Virus record (IMG/VR): IMGVR_UViG_3300025087_000037
Location: 1-64,000 of that record
Strand: one strand, 5' to 3'
DNA length: 64,000 bases
DNA from: a virus
The notes beneath the pieces were generated by a model, which worked only from the letters and a program-made list of their open reading frames with translations, made no database searches and was not told where the DNA came from. The translations under genes and the position numbers were made by a program. Shown here in pieces: positions 41,672 through 50,305 of this stretch; the first letter of the stretch is position 1, and each line of letters opens with the position of its first letter.

Positions 41672-42130
41672 TTAATCGTCATCATATTGTTTTTCAAATC
41701 CCAATCTAATTCTTCCTTCATTTTCAATTTGTTCAGTTAAATATTGCATTCTATCTATTAAATCATTGCATTTATCTTGGATCATTTCATTTGCTTTTTC
41801 TGTTAACATTCTTTCTAATTGATCATACATATCATTCAAAGTTTTTCTTGCTGGAATTTTAATTCCATTGACAATTAATTCTACGTCAAACGTCCAATCT
41901 TCTCCAGCCTTATGGTTATTATGAAGATTTTCAACTTTATGGTTTTTAGAATAAAAATCGCCCAAGCATGTCATTACAAACCAATAGAAGAAAGAACCTT
42001 GATCATTTTTAAATGAAAATTCATCTTTATTTTTTTCAATTTCTTCCAATAATTTATTTGCCTTTTCTTTAGCTTGTTCCTGAGCTTCAGGAGACATTCG
42101 TTTTCTTAGTTCTTCGAATGGTTTAGCCAT
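41672..42130 (-). CDS. Hypothetical helical protein
   Basis: The 152-residue product has a charged helical N-terminus (LRKRMSPEAQEQAKEKANKLLEE), a central GSFFYWFVMTCLGDFYSKN and a long C-terminal helix. A family is not recognised; the pattern recurs in phage early regions. GGAG precedes the ATG. Confidence 0.6.
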   Translation of the reverse strand: MAKPFEELRKRMSPEAQEQAKEKANKLLEEIEKNKDEFSFKNDQGSFFYWFVMTCLGDFYSKNHKVENLHNNHKAGEDWTFDVELIVNGIKIPARKTLNDMYDQLERMLTEKANEMIQDKCNDLIDRMQYLTEQIENEGRIRLGFEKQYDDD

Positions 42131-42139
42131 TTATCTCCT

Positions 42140-42430
42140 TCAATCAATCCAAGGAATCCCAGGGTTATTATAATATGCGCAATACGCTGCGGTTACCACA
42201 TAATGCTCATCAAAATAAGGTTTAAATTTTTTATAAAAAGTTACTTTTGAACGAATAAATGCAGCACATTTAGGGCCTATGCAAAATTCATCATTTCTTC
42301 TTGGACATTTTCTTCCAGAAACAATTCCTTCACTCTGAGCTGATAATGACATTGCAGTATTTTTATTATTAATATTTTTTTGATTTATACTAAGAAAAGC
42401 AAGAGAGTCTGGAAAATCATGAACGGTCAT
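42140..42430 (-). CDS. Hypothetical protein
   Basis: The 96-residue product has a cysteine set (KCPRRNDEFCIGPKCAAF, plus a late YCAYYN) that could hold a metal or Fe-S cluster. GGAG precedes ATG 42430. Family unknown. Confidence 0.55.
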   Translation of the reverse strand: MTVHDFPDSLAFLSINQKNINNKNTAMSLSAQSEGIVSGRKCPRRNDEFCIGPKCAAFIRSKVTFYKKFKPYFDEHYVVTAAYCAYYNNPGIPWID

Positions 42431-42486
42431 ATTTTCTCCTTTTTGAAGAAAGTAGTCGTTTAAAAATAAATCAATTAAAATATGTT

Positions 42487-43260
42487 TTATTTATCTTTCT
42501 TTCTTTTTTTACCTTCGGACATTTTTCTAAATGACCATTTATCAAATCCTTTTTTAATTAACATATCTTTATCAGAAATATTTACAATGGGATTTTCCGT
42601 TCTAGGCAAAACCCCACCAATGAACATTGATAATTCTTGAAAGGCGGTTTGAGCATCCATGACCTTAAAAAATTCATAATCTTTTAACATTGGATTTTTT
42701 GTGAATATGCCATTGATGCTTCTATCAAGACGAGATATTGGGGGCTCACCTAATAAAATTGGTATTTTATTTTCTACAACATATCTCTTATATTTTTCAC
42801 TTCCATTTTCTAAAAAGATGTTATCAAGAATTGTATCATATGAATCTTCTTTTCTCCTAAAGGAGATTTTTTCTAACCATTTCCAATGTATAAATAACTC
42901 TTTAATTTTTTCTTCTTTAATATTATAAGATTCTAATTTTTTTAAAAAGCTTTCTTTTGTATAATGAAAAGAAATTAAGGTTTTAGGATGTACTTCAACC
43001 ATCTTATAATTTTCAATCATAAAGGAAAAAGATAGTCGTATCCCCCTATAATATTTTCCACAGAAAATAATGAAAAACTCATCAATATTTAAATTGTTTC
43101 GCATTTTTATAGTTATGTAACAATTATGAAAAAGAGGAATGCTTAATTCTTTAATTCCAAAAATTTCATCTTCAAACTTTCTATTAAAAATTAAGGTTCT
43201 ATCTTGCCCTTGTTTTTGAACTCCATCATAATAATCATGTCGAGAGTCAATGATCCTCAA
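42487..43260 (-). CDS. Conserved-type phage hypothetical protein
   Basis: The 257-residue product opens MRIIDSRHDYYDGVQKQG. Its C-terminal stretch, DAQTAFQELSMFIGGVLPR and then KKGFDKWSFRKMSEGKKRKK, is the layout of a widespread phage protein of unknown function as I recall it. The start follows AAAGGAG. It lies downstream of a three-way-junction RNA element and the tRNA/tmRNA pair. Confidence 0.65.
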   Translation of the reverse strand: MRIIDSRHDYYDGVQKQGQDRTLIFNRKFEDEIFGIKELSIPLFHNCYITIKMRNNLNIDEFFIIFCGKYYRGIRLSFSFMIENYKMVEVHPKTLISFHYTKESFLKKLESYNIKEEKIKELFIHWKWLEKISFRRKEDSYDTILDNIFLENGSEKYKRYVVENKIPILLGEPPISRLDRSINGIFTKNPMLKDYEFFKVMDAQTAFQELSMFIGGVLPRTENPIVNISDKDMLIKKGFDKWSFRKMSEGKKRKKDK

Positions 43261-43284
43261 TATATATCTCCTTTCTTTTTAAAA

Positions 43285-43356
43285 TGGGGGAGTCATCTAC
43301 GGGATTGCAACGCACTCCCTAGAAAGTCTTTAGAAGACTTTCCGATGACTCCCCCA
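43285..43356 (-). ncRNA. Three-way-junction RNA element
   Basis: GGGGGAGTCATC and GATGACTCCCCC close a 12-bp stem around two hairpins, GGGA-N11-TCCC and GAAAGTCTT-TAG-AAGACTTTC. It lies between the tRNA-like gene and the next coding gene. It may be a terminator, a processing signal or an independent RNA. Confidence 0.6.
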
Positions 43357-43407
43357 AGTAAAATTAGCGATCCTCTTCCGTCTCCTATGGATAGGGAAGG
43401 TTTGTTC

Positions 43408-43498
43408 TGGCGCCCGGATCCTGATTCGAACAGGAAACTCATTTTTCACCTTGGATCGCTCTAGATGAAAATCGCTTTGCCTTTTAAGCTATCCGGGT
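43408..43498 (-). tRNA. tRNA-like gene with expanded anticodon arm (type unassigned)
   Basis: The 91-base element has acceptor ACCCGGA/TCCGGGC (A1-C72 mismatch), G73 and CCA, a T-A followed by D-stem GCTT/AAGC, a 5-base variable region GAGTT, and T-arm TCCTG-TTCGAAT-CAGGA. The anticodon stem ATTTT/AAAAT encloses 22 bases instead of 7, which extend into CATCT/AGGTG with an 11-base loop. No normal anticodon can be placed. It ends 5 bases downstream of the tmRNA. Confidence 0.6.
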
Positions 43499-43503
43499 CA
43501 AAA

Positions 43504-43915
43504 TGGTGGAGGTGCACGGGAGCTGCCCCCGTGGTCCGCAATGTTTTTCGCATGAAGATCCTACGCTCATAGTCTTCATAAATACTCACATAAAACAGAA
43601 GACCTTTTTATGTGAGGGAAGATATCCAAAACAACATTCGAAATCAAAAGACCTGGAACTTCCAATTCAGTCTAACGATTTCTATTCCTCTGTCGTTACG
43701 CCTCAATGAGACTCAAAGAGGAAGACAGTCTCAAAGAAACGTGCCCGTCGAGCGGACAATGCTGCGTTAAGCTATTAAGCGGCCAAAGCCACCTCATAGC
43801 CATCAGCAGCGGCAAACGTGAAGTTCGCGGTTATTTTGTTCCGGCATTTTCGGAAGCCAGGCTCCGGAGCGCACTTCAAAGCTACTAATACACCACGTCG
43901 AATCTACGCACCCCC
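43504..43915 (-). ncRNA. ssrA: tmRNA (SsrA)
   Basis: The 412-base RNA has a tRNA-like end GGGGGTG/CACCTCC with ACCA, a typical start GGGGGTGCGTAGATTCGACG, and a T-arm CGGGAGCTGCCCCCG-like segment near the 3' end. The tag frame starts at the resume codon GCG (43828) and ends TAA TAG (stop 43775-43777), encoding ANFTFAAADGYEVALAA with the usual hydrophobic AA ending. tmRNA with SmpB rescues stalled ribosomes and tags the nascent chain for proteolysis. No smpB is seen in the window. Confidence 0.93.
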
Positions 43916-43926
43916 AAAAGTATTCT

Positions 43927-44292
43927 TTAAAGATGGATTTGAGATTCTCTGAACTTATCTAAAAAGATTTTATAATTTTTAACCATGTTTTCAAAGATTT
44001 CTTCTTCCCAAGGTTCATCAGTATGAAATAAATGAATTGTACACATATTTATTTGACAAGAAATTCTAAAAGAATTTAACAAAACAATTATATTTTCTAG
44101 GCCACAAATTTTAACTATTTCTTTTTCTGTTAAGGATATAATTTTGTTCTTTTTTAACCATGATGCTAGTTCAAAATCATTAACATCGTCACTTGTCCAT
44201 TTCATGAAATATTTTAAATATGTTTTTTGTTCATTGAACATATCTCCCTTAACAGAAATACCTAAAAGATAATAATATTTTTTCTCAATCAT
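43927..44292 (-). CDS. Hypothetical protein
   Basis: The 121-residue product has a helical fold-like pattern (KYFMKWTSDDVNDFELASWLKKN) and a late HLFHTDEPWEEEIFENMVKNY. Its ATG overlaps the stop of the previous gene by 4 bases. It lies just upstream of the tmRNA on the same strand. Confidence 0.6.
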   Translation of the reverse strand: MIEKKYYYLLGISVKGDMFNEQKTYLKYFMKWTSDDVNDFELASWLKKNKIISLTEKEIVKICGLENIIVLLNSFRISCQINMCTIHLFHTDEPWEEEIFENMVKNYKIFLDKFRESQIHL

Positions 44293-44504
44293 AAGTTATT
44301 ATTATCATTATTAAATTTAGGATCTTTAATATAAAAGATCCCAGTTCCTCTTGAATTATTAAGCCATTCATCCAAACAATCATGAAGAAACACCCTATGA
44401 TTTAAATTTATAGAATTAAAATCACAACCTTTTGGCTCAATATCTGAATGAACCCAAGTTCCATCTTCTCTTTGATATTCGATCTCAGCTCGTATTTCAG
44501 GCAT
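44289..44504 (-). CDS. Small hypothetical protein
   Basis: The 71-residue product begins MPEIRAEIEYQREDGTWVHS, a beta-strand pattern. ATG 44504 follows AAGGAGA. It is coupled to the next gene by overlap. Family unknown. Confidence 0.6.
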   Translation of the reverse strand: MPEIRAEIEYQREDGTWVHSDIEPKGCDFNSINLNHRVFLHDCLDEWLNNSRGTGIFYIKDPKFNNDNNNL

Positions 44505-44515
44505 CAAAAATCTCC

Positions 44516-44947
44516 TTAAATTTCTCTATTGGGAACTTCATCATTTCTTTCCCATGGAAAAACTATCCACATATCATTTGAAATTTCTTCGACAAAAACA
44601 TCTGGCTTAATTATAGATCGATGTTTATAAAATAATGATGCGGAATATATTTTTTCAAATGCTGAGTTTTCCACAGAAGTCCATTCAATAAAAGTTTTAA
44701 GAGTTTTTCCTGTGTCAACAATATCATCGACAAAAAGTACGGTTTTTTTATCTATAGTAAAAAGATCAAATTCATCAAAAAATGGAATTTTTAAATAATG
44801 TGATAAATGAACAGCAATCGGCAGTCCGCCTCTGACCGGGCCATAAATACCATCAATATGTCTTACAGGAAGGTTTCCTATAATCAATTGTTCTAATCTG
44901 TTTAATAAAAATCCATATCGTTCATATGTTATGATGTCTTTTTTCAT
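44516..44947 (-). CDS. Phosphoribosyltransferase family protein
   Basis: The 143-residue protein has the PRPP-binding motif VLFVDDIVDTGKTL and an upstream IYGPVRGGLPIAVHLSH loop, typical of type I PRTases such as hypoxanthine- or xanthine-type enzymes. It would transfer ribose 5-phosphate to a base, for salvage or for a nucleoside-like product. It heads the minus-strand region, opposite to the late plus-strand genes, with GGAGG before its ATG. Confidence 0.85.
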   Translation of the reverse strand: MKKDIITYERYGFLLNRLEQLIIGNLPVRHIDGIYGPVRGGLPIAVHLSHYLKIPFFDEFDLFTIDKKTVLFVDDIVDTGKTLKTFIEWTSVENSAFEKIYSASLFYKHRSIIKPDVFVEEISNDMWIVFPWERNDEVPNREI

Positions 44948-44968
44948 TCTGCCTCCTTATCAAAGTTA

Positions 44969-44982
44969 GAACAAAAATTAAA
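44969..44982 (+). promoter_or_regulatory. Candidate phage promoter, GAACAAA-N3-TAAA
   Basis: GAACAAA at 44969-44975 and TAAA at 44979-44982 lie in the divergent gap, 32 bases before the zinc-finger gene at 45015. Confidence 0.5.
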
Positions 44983-45014
44983 TCTTTAATCCATTTTTTG
45001 AAAGGATAAAATTC

Positions 45015-45644
45015 ATGAATGAAGAATCCACAAAAGTGACTTGTCAAATCTGCAATAAAGAATTTAATGTAATCACTCCAGCACATTTGCAAAAGAGTCA
45101 TCAAATTTCAATGAAAGAATATCGAAACCAATTTCCAAATTCAAAACTTGTTTCAAAAGAAACTAGAGCCAGAACAGCATATTCTCTTTCCCAACTATTT
45201 AAGAATAATCAACAAACAAATGAGATTAAAGATTTATCTCCTCAAGAGGAAAGAATTTTCGAAGAAATTTCAACTGATAGGGTTCCTATAATCCAGGAAA
45301 TAGAAGATATCACTCCAATAAAAAAAGTAGAAAAGAAAAAAGATATCAAGGAAAATCTTCTTGACATTATTCATAGATATCTTCCTTTCGCAAAGAGAGA
45401 TTTCTTGATTCGCTTTCAAGAAAAAGATGGAAGGTTAAGATACGAATATATTTCAGATATTGCTGATCCAAAAAATAAAATATTTTTTGATTTTCCTGAA
45501 ATGTTTATGCATAATAAAGACAAATATATTGATCCCTCAAGAGATGTTCAATTGAAAGATGATGGATGGATTATCATTTCAGTTTTAGGGGCATCGCCCT
45601 CAACAAAAACTTTAGAGGAAGAATTAAAAAAAATAAAATTATAA
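45015..45644 (+). CDS. MucR/Ros-like zinc-finger protein
   Basis: The 209-residue product begins with a finger resembling the MucR/Ros type: CQICNKEFNVITPAHLQKSHQISMKEYRNQFP. A charged linker follows, then a C-terminal domain with FAKRDFLIRFQEKDGRLRYEYISD and FFDFPEMFMHNKDKYIDP, which could be a nuclease-like or phage-specific domain. Ros-type fingers bind DNA, so regulation of late genes or an endonuclease are the options. It is the first plus-strand gene after the tRNA region. Confidence 0.7.
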   Translation: MNEESTKVTCQICNKEFNVITPAHLQKSHQISMKEYRNQFPNSKLVSKETRARTAYSLSQLFKNNQQTNEIKDLSPQEERIFEEISTDRVPIIQEIEDITPIKKVEKKKDIKENLLDIIHRYLPFAKRDFLIRFQEKDGRLRYEYISDIADPKNKIFFDFPEMFMHNKDKYIDPSRDVQLKDDGWIIISVLGASPSTKTLEEELKKIKL

Positions 45645-45668
45645 ACCTTCTCTATCATTTATTAATAT

Positions 45669-45691
45669 ATATAGCAAAATATTGCTATACA
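45669..45691 (+). terminator. Short AT hairpin
   Basis: TATAGCAA-AATA-TTGCTATA after the zinc-finger gene can form an 8-bp stem. It is a weak terminator candidate. Confidence 0.4.
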
Positions 45692-45704
45692 GATTTATTT
45701 TTTA

Positions 45705-45718
45705 GAACAAATACTAAA
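45705..45718 (+). promoter_or_regulatory. Candidate phage promoter, GAACAAA-N3-TAAA
   Basis: GAACAAA at 45705-45711 and TAAA at 45715-45718 lie 50 bases before the fibre gene at 45768. Confidence 0.5.
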
Positions 45719-45767
45719 TCCGTAAAAAGCATTTTCTCATTAAAGAAAAATACAATGGGAGATTTTG

Positions 45768-48002
45768 ATGAGTATTTATCCCGCTCAGGCTAGGGCTGTT
45801 GATCCATATGCATCTTATGACAGCAATGTGATTAATCGTCTCACACGTTTGATCTCTAAGGGAAGAAATTGCATATTTCATTCTAACGCTGTCGACGTTG
45901 CCTTAGATACAACAAGCCCATCTGATTATGTTGTGGTTACAAATGGACAAATTATTAAAGATGATGTTCTTATAGATTTTACCGGAAACCATAGAGTTCA
46001 GATGAGTGATTCCACATATTACCTCCCATTGTCGTCTCCTTTTAGCGAAGCTGGAATATATTATATTGCTTTAAATTATTCATATATAAAATCTAGACCT
46101 GCGCCAAGGGCGTCTATAAGAATTCTTCTTCCAAGTCAACGAGCAAATATTTCAGATGCCTCATACTTATTTTTAAAAGCAGTGTCAGTAAGTTTTAATG
46201 GAGTTTCCTATCAGGTTGATTCTTTTCATGATCTTGACCCAACAAACAATTCTGTAAAAAGAGAATATACCCAAGTTTGGGCTGGAACAGAAACGACCCT
46301 CCCATCTTTCGATTCAACAAATGATGAATCAAGATTGATATATGTTCAAAATGAAAAGGAATTATATTTTGGAACCTCAACTGGTTGGGAATCTTTTAAT
46401 TCGATAAGAACGGCAGCAAATACGTCTTTATGTTCTGTGGGTCAAATGGTTTATATCTCCACAGATGGATTTGCAAGACCGGCAATTGCGACAAATGAAT
46501 CTTATTTATGCGATGCTGGAGTTTTGTCTGTTGGAACGGTTTTAGCCGGAACAGGAAAAGTTCGTTTATATGGTTTTGTACAAAGCGTTCCCATAGAATC
46601 GGGAAGATCAATTCATTACGGAGAAAATGTTTATTTATCTGAAACTGAAGCTGGGTCAATCACTGATTTGGCTCCATCAGATTTTCAACAATTTTTAGGA
46701 ATCTCAGTAACCGCAGGCTCCAGTACAACAGTTTGTGATATTTGGTTTATGCCAGCGAGATCATCAATCCCTGGGCCAATTTCTAGATTTGATAGATATC
46801 AAGATCTTTTATTAGCGTCAGTCTTTAAAAGATTGACCGTTGATGATTTTAGCAATTTGGAATACACAGATATGATTTTAACCACTTCGACTTTAAATAC
46901 AGATAATTATAGAATGGAAGGAACTTCAGGAGAACAATTTGTTTCTAAAAATTTAACAGAATCCGGATATGATGGAACATTTATCACATCTGCGCAAATC
47001 ACTTCAGATAGCACAGGGGATATAGATTGGTTTATTACAAATGATGGAACGACTTGGGAAAATGCAACTTTAAATTCAATTCATATGTTTGCAACATATT
47101 CCCAAACAATATCATTGGTCTCAGGAACTTTTATTCCTAATGAACAAGTTTTATATGGAACTTCTGGAAACTCAGCAATAATTGCTGGGACAGATGGAAC
47201 ATCGACTTTATTAATTTCAAATGTTTTAGACACAACGGCATTTGAAATCTTTGAGACTATTACCGGTCAAACAAGTGGAGCGATTGCAACCCTTCTTACA
47301 AGTGTACAAAAAAATAGCGGGTTTGATTTAAGAATCAAAGCGGTTTTTAATGAAACAGGAAATATAAATGATTATGGGGTTATTTACGATCCCGACTTAT
47401 CTTTGTTTTCAGTCTTAACGGGAATGGGTTCTGAAGAGGAAGAAGATTTTATAAGAAAGTTCGTTGGTAAATCTGGCGCTGGGTCAGAAATGCCAACATA
47501 TTCTTCAACAAATTATATCTCCCAAAGTTCTTCTTTAGAAACTGCAATTGGAGTTTTAGATAACGAAATGCCCATTGAGCCAGCCTATATAAGAACGTTT
47601 ATTGGCAAGACCGGCGCTGGCTCTGAAACTCCGACTTATAGTTCTCATAATATTTTAGTAAATGGGCAGAGTCTTGAAACCTCTTTATCATTATTGGATT
47701 TATATCATGGATATGTTCCATTTCTTGAAAATAATACAACGGGAACGGTTGCAGCTTATAATTTAGTTAATGGAAAAAAAGTTGGATTAATTTCAATGAA
47801 CGGAACTGACCTCACGACTATAACCGGTGGAGATTCTGGACAAATTATAATTTGTTTATTTTTAGCTTCTTGCTCAATTATATCTGGCGCAACAATTCTT
47901 CTTCAGGGTGGAATCGATTTTGATGGTGAAGCTGGGGATACGTTAACAATTTGTTTAACAGCTTTAGGATGGCTCGAAATTGGAAGAAGTGTAAATTCTT
48001 AA
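45768..48002 (+). CDS. Tail fibre or baseplate-associated structural protein
   Basis: The 744-residue product is Ser/Thr/Gly-rich with beta-strand character. It contains two copies of a repeat, RKFVGKSGAGSEMPTYSS and RTFIGKTGAGSETPTYSS, each followed by SLET-x6-LD, near residues 560-650. The C-terminus ends LGWLEIGRSVNS, similar to the next gene's end (WYELARSVNT). ATG 45768 follows GGGAG by 6. It opens the fibre gene cluster. Receptor binding is inferred from context. Confidence 0.72.
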   Translation: MSIYPAQARAVDPYASYDSNVINRLTRLISKGRNCIFHSNAVDVALDTTSPSDYVVVTNGQIIKDDVLIDFTGNHRVQMSDSTYYLPLSSPFSEAGIYYIALNYSYIKSRPAPRASIRILLPSQRANISDASYLFLKAVSVSFNGVSYQVDSFHDLDPTNNSVKREYTQVWAGTETTLPSFDSTNDESRLIYVQNEKELYFGTSTGWESFNSIRTAANTSLCSVGQMVYISTDGFARPAIATNESYLCDAGVLSVGTVLAGTGKVRLYGFVQSVPIESGRSIHYGENVYLSETEAGSITDLAPSDFQQFLGISVTAGSSTTVCDIWFMPARSSIPGPISRFDRYQDLLLASVFKRLTVDDFSNLEYTDMILTTSTLNTDNYRMEGTSGEQFVSKNLTESGYDGTFITSAQITSDSTGDIDWFITNDGTTWENATLNSIHMFATYSQTISLVSGTFIPNEQVLYGTSGNSAIIAGTDGTSTLLISNVLDTTAFEIFETITGQTSGAIATLLTSVQKNSGFDLRIKAVFNETGNINDYGVIYDPDLSLFSVLTGMGSEEEEDFIRKFVGKSGAGSEMPTYSSTNYISQSSSLETAIGVLDNEMPIEPAYIRTFIGKTGAGSETPTYSSHNILVNGQSLETSLSLLDLYHGYVPFLENNTTGTVAAYNLVNGKKVGLISMNGTDLTTITGGDSGQIIICLFLASCSIISGATILLQGGIDFDGEAGDTLTICLTALGWLEIGRSVNS

Positions 48003-48014
48003 GGAGTTTTATAA

Positions 48015-48767
48015 ATGCCTGATTTAAAAGAAGTTAACACAAGACAATATAGAAAAATTTCAACGGGGGCGGATTATAATCGTCCGGTTGGAGTTTTGAA
48101 AGATGAGATACTTATTGTAGACACTACAGAATCAGGTTATATAGAAATACAAACAGGCTTTTATTATAATATGGGAATCAACGAATTAGAAGTTTATTTA
48201 AATGGGATTTTATTAAGATCAATTCAAACCATCGATGGAATTGATTATGGAGAATATTCTGAATATTCTAATTATTCAGTTTTATTTGAGCCGTTGATTA
48301 TAACAACTGGAGATATTTTAAGATTTAGAGTCACTTCTGCAAATTATAGAAATAATGGGTCTGGACTCATCAGCATTTCAAATATTATTGATTCTTTACA
48401 AACCCAACAAAATAATATTTTGCGTTTAGCAAGAGAAATTTTTGGATCGAATTATTCTTTTATTGGAGGCGGAGCCACACCCCTTGCTAGAGCCATTGGG
48501 GTTATAACCGTTGGAGATGCGACTCCAGATTTATCTGATAGACATGCTTGGTTTGTTCCTGCATTGGGAGTCACAGTTACAAATTTTGATGGGTGTTTAG
48601 AAGGAGATATAAGATATCTCATTTTTCAAGGAAATAACACAATTCAAAATAATGCAAATATTAAGTTAAATAATGCAACAAACTTTTCTGCCGTAAATTT
48701 AGATACTTTAACAATTATTTTTGATGGAACAATTTGGTATGAATTAGCCAGAAGTGTGAATACTTAA
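48015..48767 (+). CDS. Tail fibre-like structural protein
   Basis: The 250-residue product has an N-terminal strand-rich domain and a C-terminal domain ending FDGTIWYELARSVNT. That ending matches the end of the preceding protein and is common in phage fibre or decoration tips. AAGGAG precedes the ATG, and the gene is 12 bases from its neighbour. Specific role unknown. Confidence 0.65.
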   Translation: MPDLKEVNTRQYRKISTGADYNRPVGVLKDEILIVDTTESGYIEIQTGFYYNMGINELEVYLNGILLRSIQTIDGIDYGEYSEYSNYSVLFEPLIITTGDILRFRVTSANYRNNGSGLISISNIIDSLQTQQNNILRLAREIFGSNYSFIGGGATPLARAIGVITVGDATPDLSDRHAWFVPALGVTVTNFDGCLEGDIRYLIFQGNNTIQNNANIKLNNATNFSAVNLDTLTIIFDGTIWYELARSVNT

Positions 48768-48811
48768 AAAATATTTTAAATATTTTTTTGAATAAAATGG
48801 AGGAATAAAAC

Positions 48812-49462
48812 GTGGGAAGAAGAGGATTTATAGGGCCTGAAATTGTTGCGACCGAAGCTCTAATTTTAAAAGAAGCTTCGCAGCCAGCCCAAGAAATTGG
48901 ATTTGGAAAATTATATGTCGATACGACAAATAATGATTTATATTATTTACATCCAGTAGATGGTTTATATAATTTGCTTAAATCTTTAGTTCCTATCGGA
49001 ACAGTGATCGCAGTGTCTTCTGAAATTATTCCTGACCCAAATACATATTTGGAGTGCAACGGCGCTCTCATTTCAAAAACTGATTTTCCAGAATTATATG
49101 CTTATTATTTATTAGCTGGTGGCGGGGTCACGGCTCTTTATGGAGAAACTGCAACAGATTTTTATTTGCCAGATTATCAAGGGAGATTTTTGAGAGGCTG
49201 GGATAATTCAGCTGGGAGAGATCCAGATGCCGCTTCAAGAACTATGGATCACGGGGCTTTAATTGGAGATTATGTTGGAACAATACAAAGTGATAATGTC
49301 GGTGCTCATGATCATGATTATTATAGAAGGGTTGACGGTTCTGCAGATAGCGGTGGAAAAGGGCTAGATAACGGTTTGACTACAACGGCTACCGTTAATA
49401 ATCCAACAGGAGAAACTCGTCCATTGAATATCAATGTCATGTATTGTGTAAAGTTTATTTAA
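48812..49462 (+). CDS. Tail fibre with phage tail-collar domain
   Basis: The 216-residue product carries the tail-collar signature: GTVIAVSSEIIPDPNTYLECNGALISKTDFPELY, then FYLPDYQGRFLRGWDNSAGRDPDA and GAHDHDYY, ending RPLNINVMYCVKF. In T4 gp12 the corresponding HxH residues bind zinc in the trimeric receptor-binding tip. The start is GTG 48812 with GGAGG upstream. Strong family call. Confidence 0.87.
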   Translation: MGRRGFIGPEIVATEALILKEASQPAQEIGFGKLYVDTTNNDLYYLHPVDGLYNLLKSLVPIGTVIAVSSEIIPDPNTYLECNGALISKTDFPELYAYYLLAGGGVTALYGETATDFYLPDYQGRFLRGWDNSAGRDPDAASRTMDHGALIGDYVGTIQSDNVGAHDHDYYRRVDGSADSGGKGLDNGLTTTATVNNPTGETRPLNINVMYCVKFI

Positions 49463-49482
49463 AAATATAAAGGGAGATTTAA

Positions 49483-50040
49483 ATGAAAGTTTATTCCTTT
49501 GATAGAAATACAAGAGAATATATCTATGAAAGAGAGGCTAGAGAAAATCCGAGGTCTCCTGGGGATTTTATTATTCCTGCAAATTCAACCACAATAAAGC
49601 CTCCAGAACCAGAACAAAATAAAAAAGCAATTTTTTCTGGGGAAGGTTGGGAATTAATTCCTGATTATAGGGATCAAATATTTTTTAGTAAAGAGAATGG
49701 AACAAAATGTATAATTAAAGAACTTGGGTTTGAACCACCAAAAAATTATATTTCTGAAGAACCTCCAAAACATTTTCATAAGCCAAAATATAAATATAAT
49801 AAATGGACTGAAACTTCTTTAATTTTTGAAAATGTTTCTGTTGAGACAAAAGAAGATGTTTTAAAAATTATTTATAATAAAATATCTAATTTAGGAGAAC
49901 AAAGAGCTCAAACCGAAAAACTTATTTCCATAGAAAAGAACGAACCATGCCCTTTATGGGATGAATTTATTTTAAGAAGAAATGAATTATTAGAGTTGGC
50001 CAATAATTTTATTAAAGATAATGGATTGGATAAGGATTAA
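49483..50040 (+). CDS. Tail fibre assembly-like protein
   Basis: The 185-residue product has the pattern of fibre-assembly proteins: RNTREYIYEREARENPRSPGDF, then IIPANSTTIKPPEP, KAIFSGEGWELIPDYRDQ and a helical C-terminus. Such chaperones help fibres trimerise. It follows the collar-domain fibre gene directly, the usual place. Confidence 0.75.
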   Translation: MKVYSFDRNTREYIYEREARENPRSPGDFIIPANSTTIKPPEPEQNKKAIFSGEGWELIPDYRDQIFFSKENGTKCIIKELGFEPPKNYISEEPPKHFHKPKYKYNKWTETSLIFENVSVETKEDVLKIIYNKISNLGEQRAQTEKLISIEKNEPCPLWDEFILRRNELLELANNFIKDNGLDKD

Positions 50041-50044
50041 AATA

Positions 50045-50299
50045 ATGTATAGTATAAAACCTTCCAATGAATTTTTAGATGAATTAAGAAAGTTAAAAGA
50101 GAAAGAAGAATCTTTAAATATTCAACATACTTTAAAAGCAAAAATTATTCATTTAGAAGAGGAAATTATTATTTTAAAAGAAATATTAAAATTGGGAAAG
50201 GTAAATATTAGATATAATCCAAGAGCCAAATTGTTCTTTAATTATTTAAACGGAACTATAATGGAGGAAAGCAATGAACCAACAACCCAAGAGTGCTAA
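50045..50299 (+). CDS. Small coiled-coil protein
   Basis: The 84-residue product starts MYSIKPSNEFLDELRKLKEK, is mostly coiled coil, and has AAGGATT before ATG 50045. It follows the assembly-like gene. Role unknown. Confidence 0.55.
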   Translation: MYSIKPSNEFLDELRKLKEKEESLNIQHTLKAKIIHLEEEIIILKEILKLGKVNIRYNPRAKLFFNYLNGTIMEESNEPTTQEC

Positions 50300-50305
50300 A
50301 AGCAT

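Noticed and set aside
43204-43888. Several plus-strand frames
   Set aside because: They lie over the three-way-junction element, tRNA-like gene and tmRNA, so they are shadows.
22000-45000. CRISPR array
   Set aside because: No regularly spaced direct repeats were found; the repeats seen are hairpins and tRNA arms.
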